Of a stretch of DNA of 45,386 nucleotides, positions 21,605 to 29,649 are shown piece after piece. Numbering within the stretch: position 1 is the first letter of the stretch; every line of letters starts with the position of its first letter. Below the pieces are notes generated by a model. The model did no database searches and was not told the origin of the DNA. It saw only the letters and a list, made by a program, of their open reading frames with translations. Source of the DNA: Candidatus Symbiothrix dinenymphae (GTDB lineage Bacteria > Bacteroidota > Bacteroidia > Bacteroidales > Azobacteroidaceae). The position numbers and the translations under genes are program-made. The stretch lies in assembly GCA_001417715.1 (NCBI GenBank), contig BBRT01000138.1:1-45386 (forward strand). Reading direction: 5' to 3'.

Positions 21605-24600
21605 ATGAAAAAATATAATTTAGTGAACAACATTTGCGGGTGGGTAGTGTTTGCAATCGCCTCTGTGGTCTATCTGCTGACCATTGAGCCGTCCATGAGT
21701 TTTTGGGATTGCGGCGAATTTATCTCTTCTGCCTACAAGTTGGAAGTGGGTCACCCTGCCGGTGCGCCGATGTTTATGCTTTTCGGCAATTTCTTTTCGC
21801 ATTTTGCCTCTAATCCTGCCGATGTGGCGCTGTGGCTGAATGCTTTGTCTGCCATGTTTAGCGCATTGACCATTTTGTTCCTCTTTTGGACGATTACGCA
21901 TTTGGTGAAAAGGCTGGTCTTAGGCTGGGGTGCGCAGGCCAAGCCTGCCATGACAACGGCACAGTTGATTACGATTTTAGGCTCTGGTGCTGTGGGCGCG
22001 TTGGCTTACACGTTTTCGGACACTTTCTGGTTTTCGGCGGTGGAAGGGGAAGTTTATGCCTGTTCTTCGTTTCTCACAGCCATTGTGTTTTGGTTGATAT
22101 TGAAATGGGAAGATGTGGCAGACGAGCCTCAGTCCGGTCGTTGGTTGATTTTAATTGCCTATCTGACAGGCGTTTCGGTGGGTATTCACTTACTTAATTT
22201 GCTGTGTATTCCTGCCATCGTGTTAGTCTATTACTTCCGCAAGACAAAAACACCCACATGGAAAGGTATTGTCGCTGCGTTGCTGATTGCGTTTGGCACT
22301 GTGGCGGCTGTTCTCTACGGCTTGGTGCAGGGATTGGTGGAAGTGGCAGGGGTGTTTGAACTGTTTTTTGTCAATACACTGCATTTGCCTTACAACACGG
22401 GGGTTGCCGTTTATATGGTTCTCCTTTTTGGCATTCTTACTTACGGCATTTGGCTGAGCATGAAGGCGACGGACAATGCCGCACAACTGAGAAACGCGAA
22501 AATTGTCTTTGTCGTGTCGATTGCCCTGCTGGGTATTCCTTTTCTGGGTAGCGGCATTTGGTTGGGTATTTTGCTTCTCATCATCCTGTGCTGCTATCTG
22601 TTTATCTCGAAAAAAATCAGTCCGGTGGCACTCAACTCCATTTTGATTGGGCTTCTGGTGATGACGATTGGCTATTCTGCCTACGCGCTGACCCTGATTA
22701 GGGCAACGGCTAACACGCCGATGAATCAAAATGCGCCGGATAATATCTTTACTTTGCGCGAATATCTGAGCCGTGAACAATATGGTGCGACGCCTCTGTT
22801 CTACGGGCAAACCTTTGTGGCAGAGGTGCAGCGCAATACCAAAACAGGGGAAGTCATCTATGAAGACAGTGGTCCGATTTGGTCGCGCGTCCCGAAAAAA
22901 GATGCCTCCGAGCCGGATAGATATTACGAATCGGGACGCAAATCATCACCGGTATATGTGGATAAATTATGCACCCTTTTCCCCCGTATGTATAGCTCAA
23001 CCGGCAATCATGTGCAGGGTTATAAGCAATGGTCAAACTTCAAAGGCGAGAAAGTGCGCGTTCCGGAAATGCAAGAAGACGGGAAAATGGGTTCAAGAGT
23101 GGTTATGAAGCCTACTTTTGGTGAAAATTTGCGTTACTTCTTCTCCTATCAAGTCAATTTTATGTATTGGCGTTATTTTATGTGGAATTTCGCCGGTCGG
23201 CAAAACGATATTCAGGGGCATGGCGAAGTGGCAAACGGCAATTGGATTACCGGTATCCCGTTTTTGGATGCGTCACGCGTGGGTCCGCAAAAGGGACAAC
23301 CCGACTTCATCGCTAAAAACAAAGGGCACAATACCTATTATATGTTGCCTTTGCTGCTGGGGCTACTGGGCATTTTGGTGCAACTAAAATCCGGGAAAAG
23401 CGGCACACAGCAGTTCTGGGTATGCTTTTCACTCTTCTTTATGACCGGGTTGGCTATTGTGCTTTACTTAAATCAACCGCCCTACCAGCCGCGTGAACGG
23501 GATTATGCGTATGCCGGCTCGTTTTATGTCTATGCCATCTGGATTGGGATTGGCGTGCTGGGTATTATCAAAGGTTTGGAAAAATTGAAACTGCCTGCGA
23601 CTATCTCTGCGGCACTTGCAACGGTGCTGAGCCTGCTGGTTCCCATACAAATGGCATCGCAAACGTGGGACGACCACGACCGCTCTAAACGCTTTGTAGG
23701 GCGCGATTTGGGTCGCAACTACCTGGCTACATGTGAACCCAATGCGATTATTTTTACCTGTGGCGACAACGACACATTCCCCTTGTGGTATGCTCAGGAG
23801 GTGGAAGGCTACCGCACAGACGTCCGTGTATGTAATTTGAGCTATCTGCAAACGGATTGGTATATCAGTCAAATGAAGTGTCAGGCTTATGAATCTACCC
23901 CGTTGCCCATCGATTGGGAACGCTGGGAATATGTGCAGGGCACACATGAGGCGGCATATATTGTGCCGATGGACCCGGAACCATGGACGGCAGAGCGGGC
24001 GTTTAATCGCGTGAAATCCGATGACCCTCGCACGAAACGCCTCCCGCGCTACAATGTGTCGGTGGATAATATCCCGACTCATCGTGTGATTTTCCCCGTA
24101 GATGCCAAAGCCGCGATTGCCTCAGGCACGGTCAACGCAGCAGATTCCGCCCGCATTGTACCTTATATGCTGCTGAACTTGGGCGAAACCAAAAATGAAG
24201 CAGGACAAGTGGTGGAAGGCGCGAAAAACATTCTTAACAAGTCGGAGATGATGATGCTGGATATACTGAAAAACAATGCGGATTGGAAACGACCTGTATA
24301 TATGAGTACGACGGTTGGCGGCGAAAATTGGGCACGCATGCAGCGCTATTTCCGTCAGGATGGTATGGCTTACCGCTTTGTGCCGATGGAAACTTACCAG
24401 GGAATGGATGCCAATCTCGTTTACGACAATTTTATGAATAAGTTTGAGTGGGGAAATATGGACAAGGAGCAACTCTATCTGGACGAAACATGCCGCCGGT
24501 TGGCGACCACCTACCGCACCTATTTTGGACGGTTGGCGCGCACTTTGGCAGAGCAAGGGGATGTGGAACGCACCGAAGCCGTTGTTGACCGTTGCTTGGA

Positions 24601-24925
24601 AGTGATTCCCGACCGCAATTTGCCGCTCGAATACTATTCCGCAGCCGATTTAGCCGAAGCACTCGCACGGGTGGGCAAAACGGAAAAAGCGGTTAAACTC
24701 TACACGATATTAGCCGATGTGTTGGAGCGGGAGTTGAATTGGTACACGCGCCTGAACACCAACCACTACGGCACTATTCTCAACGATGTGCGTAGAGACC
24801 TTGCTGCCATGCAATACATTCTCTACTACTTCTCTGAGAATGCCAAAGAGCAGATGAGCCACTACGAGGCGACTTACGAAGCGGCAGTAAACCGCTATCA
24901 GAGTATTGTCGGGAATAACAGGTGA
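21605..24925 (+). CDS. DUF2723 (GT117-type) integral membrane glycosyltransferase-like protein
   Basis: A 1106-residue Bacteroidota membrane protein of the DUF2723 family, listed in CAZy as GT117 and related to PMT-type glycosyltransferases. The N-terminal signature SFWDCGEFISSAYKLEVGHP with the acidic residues of the first periplasmic loop lies at about 31-50. About a dozen transmembrane helices follow (about 10-360 and 575-690), then a soluble C-terminal domain with CGDNDTFPLWYAQEVEGYRTDVRVCNLSYL and a TPR-like tail. The probable role is glycan transfer to envelope proteins or lipids. A small insert near residue 110 (GAQAKPAMTT) matches the GCGGG-CAAG-CCCGC palindrome family. It heads a four-gene operon. 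Confidence 0.92.
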   Translation: MKKYNLVNNICGWVVFAIASVVYLLTIEPSMSFWDCGEFISSAYKLEVGHPAGAPMFMLFGNFFSHFASNPADVALWLNALSAMFSALTILFLFWTITHLVKRLVLGWGAQAKPAMTTAQLITILGSGAVGALAYTFSDTFWFSAVEGEVYACSSFLTAIVFWLILKWEDVADEPQSGRWLILIAYLTGVSVGIHLLNLLCIPAIVLVYYFRKTKTPTWKGIVAALLIAFGTVAAVLYGLVQGLVEVAGVFELFFVNTLHLPYNTGVAVYMVLLFGILTYGIWLSMKATDNAAQLRNAKIVFVVSIALLGIPFLGSGIWLGILLLIILCCYLFISKKISPVALNSILIGLLVMTIGYSAYALTLIRATANTPMNQNAPDNIFTLREYLSREQYGATPLFYGQTFVAEVQRNTKTGEVIYEDSGPIWSRVPKKDASEPDRYYESGRKSSPVYVDKLCTLFPRMYSSTGNHVQGYKQWSNFKGEKVRVPEMQEDGKMGSRVVMKPTFGENLRYFFSYQVNFMYWRYFMWNFAGRQNDIQGHGEVANGNWITGIPFLDASRVGPQKGQPDFIAKNKGHNTYYMLPLLLGLLGILVQLKSGKSGTQQFWVCFSLFFMTGLAIVLYLNQPPYQPRERDYAYAGSFYVYAIWIGIGVLGIIKGLEKLKLPATISAALATVLSLLVPIQMASQTWDDHDRSKRFVGRDLGRNYLATCEPNAIIFTCGDNDTFPLWYAQEVEGYRTDVRVCNLSYLQTDWYISQMKCQAYESTPLPIDWERWEYVQGTHEAAYIVPMDPEPWTAERAFNRVKSDDPRTKRLPRYNVSVDNIPTHRVIFPVDAKAAIASGTVNAADSARIVPYMLLNLGETKNEAGQVVEGAKNILNKSEMMMLDILKNNADWKRPVYMSTTVGGENWARMQRYFRQDGMAYRFVPMETYQGMDANLVYDNFMNKFEWGNMDKEQLYLDETCRRLATTYRTYFGRLARTLAEQGDVERTEAVVDRCLEVIPDRNLPLEYYSAADLAEALARVGKTEKAVKLYTILADVLERELNWYTRLNTNHYGTILNDVRRDLAAMQYILYYFSENAKEQMSHYEATYEAAVNRYQSIVGNNR
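21931..21954 (+). repeat. Divergent palindromic element within the GT117 gene
   Basis: TGCGCAGGCCAAGCCTGCCA followed by TGAC, similar to the murG elements (TGCGGGTCAAGCCCGCAATG). It is read as AQAKPAMT in a cytoplasmic or periplasmic loop between two membrane helices. Confidence 0.65.
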
Positions 24926-24928
24926 TAG

Positions 24929-25543
24929 ATGTGTATCGAGCAGCCTCCTTTCCTGTATCGCATCCTGTTTCCGAATGCCCATTGGCGGTTTAGTTCGGAC
25001 GACAAGGCAGTGTATTTGACTTTCGACGATGGTCCCATCCCGGAGATGACCCCGTGGGTGCTGGATTTGCTGGATAAATACAACATCAAGGCAATATTTT
25101 TTTGCGTCGCCGACAATGTGCGCAAATATCCCGAAATTTATCGGGACATCCTGAAACGCGGACACCAAACCGGCAATCACACCTACCACCACCTGCAAGG
25201 CTGGAAAACGAGTTTCAAAACATACATCAACGACACAGAGGCGGCTAAACAACTGATTGACAGCAAATTGTTTCGCCCGCCGCATGGCTACCTCCGCCCG
25301 CGACAACTCAGAGCCTTGGCAAAGCAGTTCAAACTGATTATGTGGGATGTGCTGACGCGCGATTACAGCAGCCTGCGAAGCGCCCAACAAGTCTTCGAGG
25401 CAGTCAAACGCTACACCCGCAACGGCTCCATAATAGTGTTTCACGACTCGCTGAAATCCAAAGGCAAAATCGAAACCGCCCTCCCGCAGTCCATCGAATG
25501 GCTATTGCAGCAGGGTTACACTTTCAAACTCATCCCGCAATGA
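24929..25543 (+). CDS. Polysaccharide deacetylase family protein (NodB homology domain)
   Basis: A 204-residue CE4-type deacetylase that would remove N-acetyl groups from a cell-wall or surface glycan, using a divalent metal. NodB motifs in order: TFDDGP (31-36; Asp33 and Asp34), HTYHH (84-88, metal His), RPPHG (116-120) and a C-terminal FHDS with His172. There is no signal peptide, so it is cytoplasmic or membrane-associated; short Bacteroidota members often lack one. It begins 3 bases after the GT117 stop and overlaps the next gene by four bases (ATGA), suggesting tight co-translation and a role with the preceding envelope glycosyltransferase. Confidence 0.92.
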   Translation: MCIEQPPFLYRILFPNAHWRFSSDDKAVYLTFDDGPIPEMTPWVLDLLDKYNIKAIFFCVADNVRKYPEIYRDILKRGHQTGNHTYHHLQGWKTSFKTYINDTEAAKQLIDSKLFRPPHGYLRPRQLRALAKQFKLIMWDVLTRDYSSLRSAQQVFEAVKRYTRNGSIIVFHDSLKSKGKIETALPQSIEWLLQQGYTFKLIPQ

Positions 25544-26220
25544 AATTCCCGTTTCGCAGCCGCAAAGGGCATGGCATCCACTCGCCATTCGTCTTCAATC
25601 TGGTCACCAAAGTGATTGAAGAAACAGCCCCATTCTACGCCTTCGAAGAAATAGAAAACTTCCGAACCGAACTCCTCGCAAGAGGCGACACCCTAAGCAA
25701 AATCACAGCCAAAGAAGCCCAACCACCCAACTACGGCAAACTCCTCTTCCGCATAGTGCACTATTTCAAATGCCGCAACATACTGGAAATAGGAGCATCC
25801 ACAGGCATAACATCCCTATATTTAGCATTAGCCCGACATTTGCCAATTACCGGCGCAGGCACTGAAGCAGGCTCCGACCTATGCCGAACAAACACATTTG
25901 ATTTAATCGTCATTCATCGCCTGCCTGCGGGCACTACCGCAGCGCAGTTGCTGGAACAATTGCGCCCGACTATCGGCGAAAACACGCTGATTGTCGTGGA
26001 TAGCATCTACAAGCAGCCGGAAATGAAACATTTGTGGCAGTTGTTGCAACAAGGGGGGTCGAGCCCTTGTCAAAACCTTTGTCAGAGCCCTTCTCAGGAC
26101 CCTTCTCAACGCCTTTGCCAATCCACCATCACTCTCGATTTGAAGCATTTAGGCATGGTCTTTTTCAATCAAAGTTTGCCGAAAAAACAATACAAAATAT
26201 ATTTCAATGGGAAAAAGTAA
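25540..26220 (+). CDS. Class I SAM-methyltransferase-like protein, internally shortened and repeat-bearing
   Basis: A 226-residue protein starting RSRKGHGIHSPFVFNLVT, the hallmark of a Bacteroidota methyltransferase-like family, with a motif I of LEIGASTGITSLYLA (82-96). The stretch that should follow, carrying the acidic SAM-ribose residue and the next strands, seems missing: only about 20 residues separate motif I from the DLIVIH strand (121-126). Near the C-terminus, five 12-base tandem repeats add PCQN-LCQS-PSQD-PSQR-LCQS before the conserved LDLKHLGMVFF strand. It may have lost activity while keeping its frame. ATG 25540 overlaps the previous stop by four bases; the next gene overlaps by 14. 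Confidence 0.72.
   Translation: MKFPFRSRKGHGIHSPFVFNLVTKVIEETAPFYAFEEIENFRTELLARGDTLSKITAKEAQPPNYGKLLFRIVHYFKCRNILEIGASTGITSLYLALARHLPITGAGTEAGSDLCRTNTFDLIVIHRLPAGTTAAQLLEQLRPTIGENTLIVVDSIYKQPEMKHLWQLLQQGGSSPCQNLCQSPSQDPSQRLCQSTITLDLKHLGMVFFNQSLPKKQYKIYFNGKK
26064..26123 (+). repeat. Five 12-bp tandem repeats (CCCTTCTCAGGA type)
   Basis: Units start at 26064, 26076, 26088, 26100 and 26112, with consensus C-C-Y-T-T-N-T-C-A. They code for four-residue PSQx/LCQx units. Copy number could vary without frame loss. Confidence 0.85.
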
Positions 26221-26758
26221 AATTTACACGGGAACAGGCGACACAGGCTTCACCTCCTTGGTGGGCGGGAAGCGAATCGCCAAAACAGATTTGCGCATTG
26301 ATGCCTACGGGACGGTTGATGAACTTAATGCGTTCATTGCGTGCCTGTTAGATGAAGTAGAGGAGGCGCACGACCGCCAATTTTTGTTGCAAGTGCAGCA
26401 CGATTTATTCAACTTGGGTGCCTATCTTGCTACAGAGGGAGGACTCGCCCGCTTTGAGGGGGGGCTGGGTGCTGCTGATGCGTTGGAAGCCGAGATGGAC
26501 AAAATCGCCGCATTAGTCCCACCGAGCAACAAATTTATTTTGCCGGGCGGGTGTCGAAGCAATTCGTTGGCTCATGTCTGTCGCACCGTCTGCCGCAGAG
26601 CCGAAAGATGCCTTTATACGCTTTCTGAGCGCGATTTGGTGGATGCGGCGGCGTTGAAATACATCAACCGACTGTCCGATTATTTCTTCCTTCTGGCACG
26701 CAAACAAAGTTTTATTTCCAAACAAGCAGAAATTTTTTGGGAAAACACTTGCAAATAA
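26207..26758 (+). CDS. pduO: PduO-type cob(I)yrinic acid a,c-diamide adenosyltransferase
   Basis: A 183-residue adenosyltransferase that moves adenosyl from ATP to cob(I)alamin to make coenzyme B12. N-terminal ATP-binding segment KIYTGTGDTGFTSLVGGKRI (4-23), then RIDAYGTVDELNAFIA, QHDLFNLGAYLA, the conserved ILPGGCRSNSLAHVCRTVCRRAER (cobalamin-site Arg residues) and YINRLSDYFFLLAR. The length fits the family. It overlaps the preceding gene by 14 bases and ends the envelope operon, an unrelated partner. It implies B12-dependent enzymes elsewhere, such as methylmalonyl-CoA mutase. Confidence 0.94.
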   Translation: MGKSKIYTGTGDTGFTSLVGGKRIAKTDLRIDAYGTVDELNAFIACLLDEVEEAHDRQFLLQVQHDLFNLGAYLATEGGLARFEGGLGAADALEAEMDKIAALVPPSNKFILPGGCRSNSLAHVCRTVCRRAERCLYTLSERDLVDAAALKYINRLSDYFFLLARKQSFISKQAEIFWENTCK

Positions 26759-26770
26759 AAAGAATTTTAC

Positions 26771-26778
26771 TACTTTTG
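26771..26778 (+). promoter_or_regulatory. -7 box TACTTTTG upstream of the DUF2795 gene
   Basis: A TAnnTTTG match 18 bases before ATG 26797. Confidence 0.6.
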
Positions 26779-26796
26779 CGCGAAATTTGAAACGTT

Positions 26797-27018
26797 ATGT
26801 ACTGGACTTTAGAATTAGCTTCAAAATTAGAGGATGCGCCTTGGCCTGCCACCAAAGACGAATTGGTTGACTATGCCATACGCTCCGGTGCGCCCCAGGA
26901 GGCGGTGGAAAATTTGCAGGAAATAGAAGACGAGGGAGAAATCTACGAGTGCATCGAAGACATCTGGCCCGATTATCCCAGCAAAGAGGATTTTTTCTTC
27001 AACGAAGAAGAATATTGA
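26797..27018 (+). CDS. DUF2795 family small protein
   Basis: A 73-residue acidic protein matching the DUF2795 pattern common in Bacteroidota: MYWTLELASKLEDAPWPATKDELVDYAIRSGAPQEAVENLQ, followed by the conserved EDIWPDYPSKEDFFFNEEEY tail. No catalytic motif is known. It has its own -7 box and is followed by a strong palindromic terminator-like element (27121-27151). Identification good, function unknown. Confidence 0.9.
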   Translation: MYWTLELASKLEDAPWPATKDELVDYAIRSGAPQEAVENLQEIEDEGEIYECIEDIWPDYPSKEDFFFNEEEY

Positions 27019-27084
27019 TGAGTGGGAGTTGGTGCGTGTTTTGCTTTCGCCCCCACACACGGGGGCTGGCTGAAAAGGCTTTGT

Positions 27085-27105
27085 CATTGCAGGGCAAGCC
27101 CGCAG
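27085..27105. repeat. Single degenerate GCAGGGCAAGCCCGC palindromic element
   Basis: CATTGCAGGGCAAGCCCGCA, an intergenic relative of the elements inside murG. It shows that the family also sits outside genes. Confidence 0.6.
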
Positions 27106-27120
27106 AAATCGCATTTGCCA

Positions 27121-27156
27121 AACCTGTTAGGTCTTAAAGACCTAACAGGTTTTTTC
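27121..27156. terminator. Perfect 15-bp stem palindrome, probable bidirectional terminator
   Basis: AACCTGTTAGGTCTT pairs with 27137-27151, followed by a T run (27150-27155). It lies between convergent genes (DUF2795 + and the toxin -). The palindrome is of a kind often dispersed in Bacteroidota, so it may also be a repeat element serving as terminator. Confidence 0.75.
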
Positions 27157-27191
27157 TGCCCCCATAAAAAAACGCATAACCGTCAGCGGAT

Positions 27192-27641
27192 TTACATAGT
27201 TAAGTACCGTTTAATTTTCCTTTTCACAGATGCCGAATTTATTAAACACGCCCGTATCAAATCAAATTCTTTTGCTGATAGATTGCTCAATTTGATATAG
27301 TCTTTGTTTTCGATTTGATACCGACTACTCAGCAAACTTTTACTCATTACATCTACTTGTTCGCCGTATATATATGTGTCAAGTGGAAAAGCAAATGTGT
27401 TGCATTCTGATATTACGACCCCTTTTTCAAAATAATAGCAATTGAAATTAGACGTAGCATCTTCTATACATCCGTGTTTTTTAGGCAAATAGTTTGGAGT
27501 GTGGTCTTTGCTCGTTGGGAGGCTTGCAACAATCAAATCATCGCCGGAGCCTCCCAAAACGATAAAATACTTATTCTTGGGTGTGTTGCCATTTTTGAAA
27601 AAGAACGGGGTGAAATAAAGTATTGAACCGGCGGTGTACAT
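27192..27641 (-). CDS. Putative toxin partner of a Panacea antitoxin (MazF/PemK-like barrel possible)
   Basis: A 149-residue protein I cannot place firmly. The start (AGSILYFTPFFFKNGNTPKNKYFIVLG) followed by LIVASLPTSKDH resembles the SH3-like barrel start of PemK/MazF-type RNases. A mid-segment CNTFAFPLDTYIYGEQVDV and a helical C-terminus (SAKEFDLIRACLINSASVKRKIKRYL) complete it. It begins 4 bases after the Panacea-domain gene and is read from the same strand, the classical antitoxin-toxin order. No active-site residue can be asserted. Toxin function is inferred from pairing and shape. Confidence 0.65.
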   Translation of the reverse strand: MYTAGSILYFTPFFFKNGNTPKNKYFIVLGGSGDDLIVASLPTSKDHTPNYLPKKHGCIEDATSNFNCYYFEKGVVISECNTFAFPLDTYIYGEQVDVMSKSLLSSRYQIENKDYIKLSNLSAKEFDLIRACLINSASVKRKIKRYLTM

Positions 27642-27645
27642 TCGT

Positions 27646-28233
27646 TCAGTATTTTAATGATTCAAACATTTCTGACGTTTCTTTGTTTTCCAAATACCTT
27701 TCAGCGGAACATCCACTAAGATAATAGGTAAAATCTATCTCCTTGTCGGAGTGGTTTTTCTTTCCGTTAGTGAAATCATCTAACAGCTCATTGTCTTTGG
27801 CGATGCAATACCACGCGGAATTTTCATTATGTGTCAATTCAACCAATTGTGTTGCTGTTTTGTTTCCAAATTTCCGTATCACCTCGTCCAGCAATTCAAT
27901 GTCATTGTCTGAAAATTCATCGTCACAAAACGGCGTTTTTGAATGAATGTATGTAGAGCCGCTTTCGTCTGTTTTTGTGATAAAATTGCGTAACAAAACA
28001 GGCTCATCGTCCGATAAATCAATGTAAAAATCTTTTGCAACCGGTCCGGCTTGCCACACTTCAAAGTTTATCCCAAAAAATGGAGTGTTGTTTTTTATTG
28101 CCGAGTGCTCCTCTATCAAATAGAGCAATTTGAGTATTTTTGTTTTACTCAAATTGGGTATTCTCTCCGATAAATACACGACAGTATTACCAATCTTGCT
28201 GATAGTGTCTTCTGAGTAGTGTTTCATAACCAT
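27646..28233 (-). CDS. Panacea-domain (DUF4065/SocA-like) antitoxin
   Basis: A 195-residue protein with a Panacea domain in residues about 10-150: LSKTKILKLLYLIEEHSA, FEVWQAGPVAKDFYIDL and NKTATQLVELTHNENSAW. Panacea proteins neutralise many unrelated toxins encoded next to them. Start is either ATG 28233 or ATG 28227 (MVM-KHY); 28227 leaves the conserved part unchanged. tRNA-Ala lies 16 bases upstream on the same strand and no separate -7 box is visible between them, so the module may ride on the tRNA transcript. Confidence 0.85.
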   Translation of the reverse strand: MVMKHYSEDTISKIGNTVVYLSERIPNLSKTKILKLLYLIEEHSAIKNNTPFFGINFEVWQAGPVAKDFYIDLSDDEPVLLRNFITKTDESGSTYIHSKTPFCDDEFSDNDIELLDEVIRKFGNKTATQLVELTHNENSAWYCIAKDNELLDDFTNGKKNHSDKEIDFTYYLSGCSAERYLENKETSEMFESLKY

Positions 28234-28249
28234 TTATATTTTTAATTTG

Positions 28250-28322
28250 TGGAGTATAGCGGACTTGAACCGCTCACCTCGACACTGCCAGTGTCGCGCT
28301 CTACCGGATGAGCTAATACCCC
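28250..28322 (-). tRNA. tRNA-Ala (GGC)
   Basis: Cloverleaf on the minus strand with acceptor GGGGTAT/ATACTCC containing the G3-U70 wobble that identifies alanine tRNAs, anticodon stem CGACA/TGTCG with loop CTGGCAG (anticodon GGC), T arm AGCGGTTCAAGTCCGCT and discriminator A (28250). No encoded CCA. Confidence 0.94.
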
Positions 28323-28334
28323 TTTTTTTTAAAT

Positions 28335-29543
28335 TTACACCAGTTTTGCCAATGTTGCTTTTACTCGCTTCATGGCTTCTGTCAGCAGTTTTTCGGAGGT
28401 GGCGTAGGAGAAGCGGAGGCAGTTGGGTGCTCCGAAGGCTTTGCCGCCTACTGTTGCTACGTGTCCTTCCTCCAGCAAAAACATTGCGAGGTCGGCTGAA
28501 TCGTTGATTTTTTTGCCGTTGAACATATCGCCGTTCACATAATACGTTTTACCTATATAATAGGAAGCGTCCGGAAACAGGTAGAACGCGCCTTGCGGTT
28601 CGTTGACTTGGAAGCCCTGTATGTCGCGTGCCAATGTGAGTATCAAATCGCGGCGCTTTTGGAATGCCTGACGCATCGTTTCTACGCACTCTTGCGAGCC
28701 GATGTAGGCTGCTTCGGCTGCTTTTTGGGCGATATTGCTTGGTCCGGAGGTGTATTGTCCCTGCAATTTGTTGCATGCCGAGGCGAGCCATTGCGGTCCT
28801 GCCATCCAGCCGAGCCGGTAGCCGGTCATCGCATAAGCCTTTGATACACCGTTGATTATGACTACGCGGTCGCGCACGTTTTTGAATTGTGCGATGCTCT
28901 CGTGCTTGCCTATATAATTGATATGTTCGTAAATTTCATCGGAAATAATCGTGATGTTCGGATAGTTTGCCAGCACGTCTGCCATTTTTCGCAATTCCGT
29001 GCGGGAATAAACGCTGCCGGTGGGATTGGATGGCGAACAGAGTATCAGAGCCTTGGTTTTCGGCGTGATAGCGGCTTCCAATTGCGCGGGCGTGATTTTG
29101 AAATCCTGCGTGATGTCGGCGGTCACAATCACGTTGGTGCCTGCCGCCAATTTTACCATTTCCACATAACTCACCCAATAAGGCGCGGGCACAATCACCT
29201 CGTCGCCCGGACCGATAATGCTCAACAGCACATTGCAGACCGACTGTTTCGCCCCGTTGGAACACACAATTTGGTCTGCCTTGTAGTCGAGCCCGTTTTC
29301 TGCTTTCAGTTTGCCGACAATCGCATTTCGCAGCGACAAATAGCCTGGAACGGGCGAATAGAACGAAAAATTGTCCTCAACCGCCTTTTGAGCCGCCACC
29401 TTAATGGCATCGGGCGTAAAAAAATCAGGTTCGCCCACACTCAAATTGATTACATCAATCCCCTGAGCCTTCAATTCGTTGCTTTTTTGCGACATCGCCA
29501 GCGTTTCGGACGGCGACAGGGCTGCTAAACGTTCAGATACCAT
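28335..29543 (-). CDS. Pyridoxal-phosphate aminotransferase, aspartate aminotransferase type (class I)
   Basis: A 402-residue fold-type I aminotransferase of the Ib aspartate aminotransferase kind, interconverting aspartate/oxaloacetate with glutamate. Motifs: INLSVGEPDFFTP (32-44), SNGAKQSVCN (95-104), PAPYWVSYVEM (119-129), SPSNPTGSVYS (170-180), ISDEIYEHINY (200-210; PLP-pyridine Asp), SKAYAMTGYRLGW with Schiff-base Lys235, and the carboxylate-binding RFSYATS near the C-terminus. It has its own promoter at 29567, and tRNA-Ala follows 12 bases downstream. Exact substrate (Asp versus aromatic) is not decided by sequence. Confidence 0.93.
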   Translation of the reverse strand: MVSERLAALSPSETLAMSQKSNELKAQGIDVINLSVGEPDFFTPDAIKVAAQKAVEDNFSFYSPVPGYLSLRNAIVGKLKAENGLDYKADQIVCSNGAKQSVCNVLLSIIGPGDEVIVPAPYWVSYVEMVKLAAGTNVIVTADITQDFKITPAQLEAAITPKTKALILCSPSNPTGSVYSRTELRKMADVLANYPNITIISDEIYEHINYIGKHESIAQFKNVRDRVVIINGVSKAYAMTGYRLGWMAGPQWLASACNKLQGQYTSGPSNIAQKAAEAAYIGSQECVETMRQAFQKRRDLILTLARDIQGFQVNEPQGAFYLFPDASYYIGKTYYVNGDMFNGKKINDSADLAMFLLEEGHVATVGGKAFGAPNCLRFSYATSEKLLTEAMKRVKATLAKLV

Positions 29544-29566
29544 ATTTTTAATAAATTAAAACGCTG

Positions 29567-29574
29567 CAAAGGTA
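29567..29574 (-). promoter_or_regulatory. -7 box (minus strand) of the aminotransferase gene
   Basis: CAAAGGTA on the + strand is TACCTTTG on the minus strand, 24 bases upstream of the ATG at 29543. Confidence 0.7.
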
Positions 29575-29624
29575 ATGATAAATAACTAATTTACCAAACA
29601 ACAAAGAAAATGAAATTATTTACC

Positions 29625-29632
29625 TACCTTTG
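29625..29632 (+). promoter_or_regulatory. -7 box TACCTTTG of mlaE
   Basis: A TAnnTTTG box 18 bases before the mlaE ATG (29650); divergent from the aminotransferase promoter. Confidence 0.7.
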
Positions 29633-29649
29633 CACGATTTTTTTTGAGT

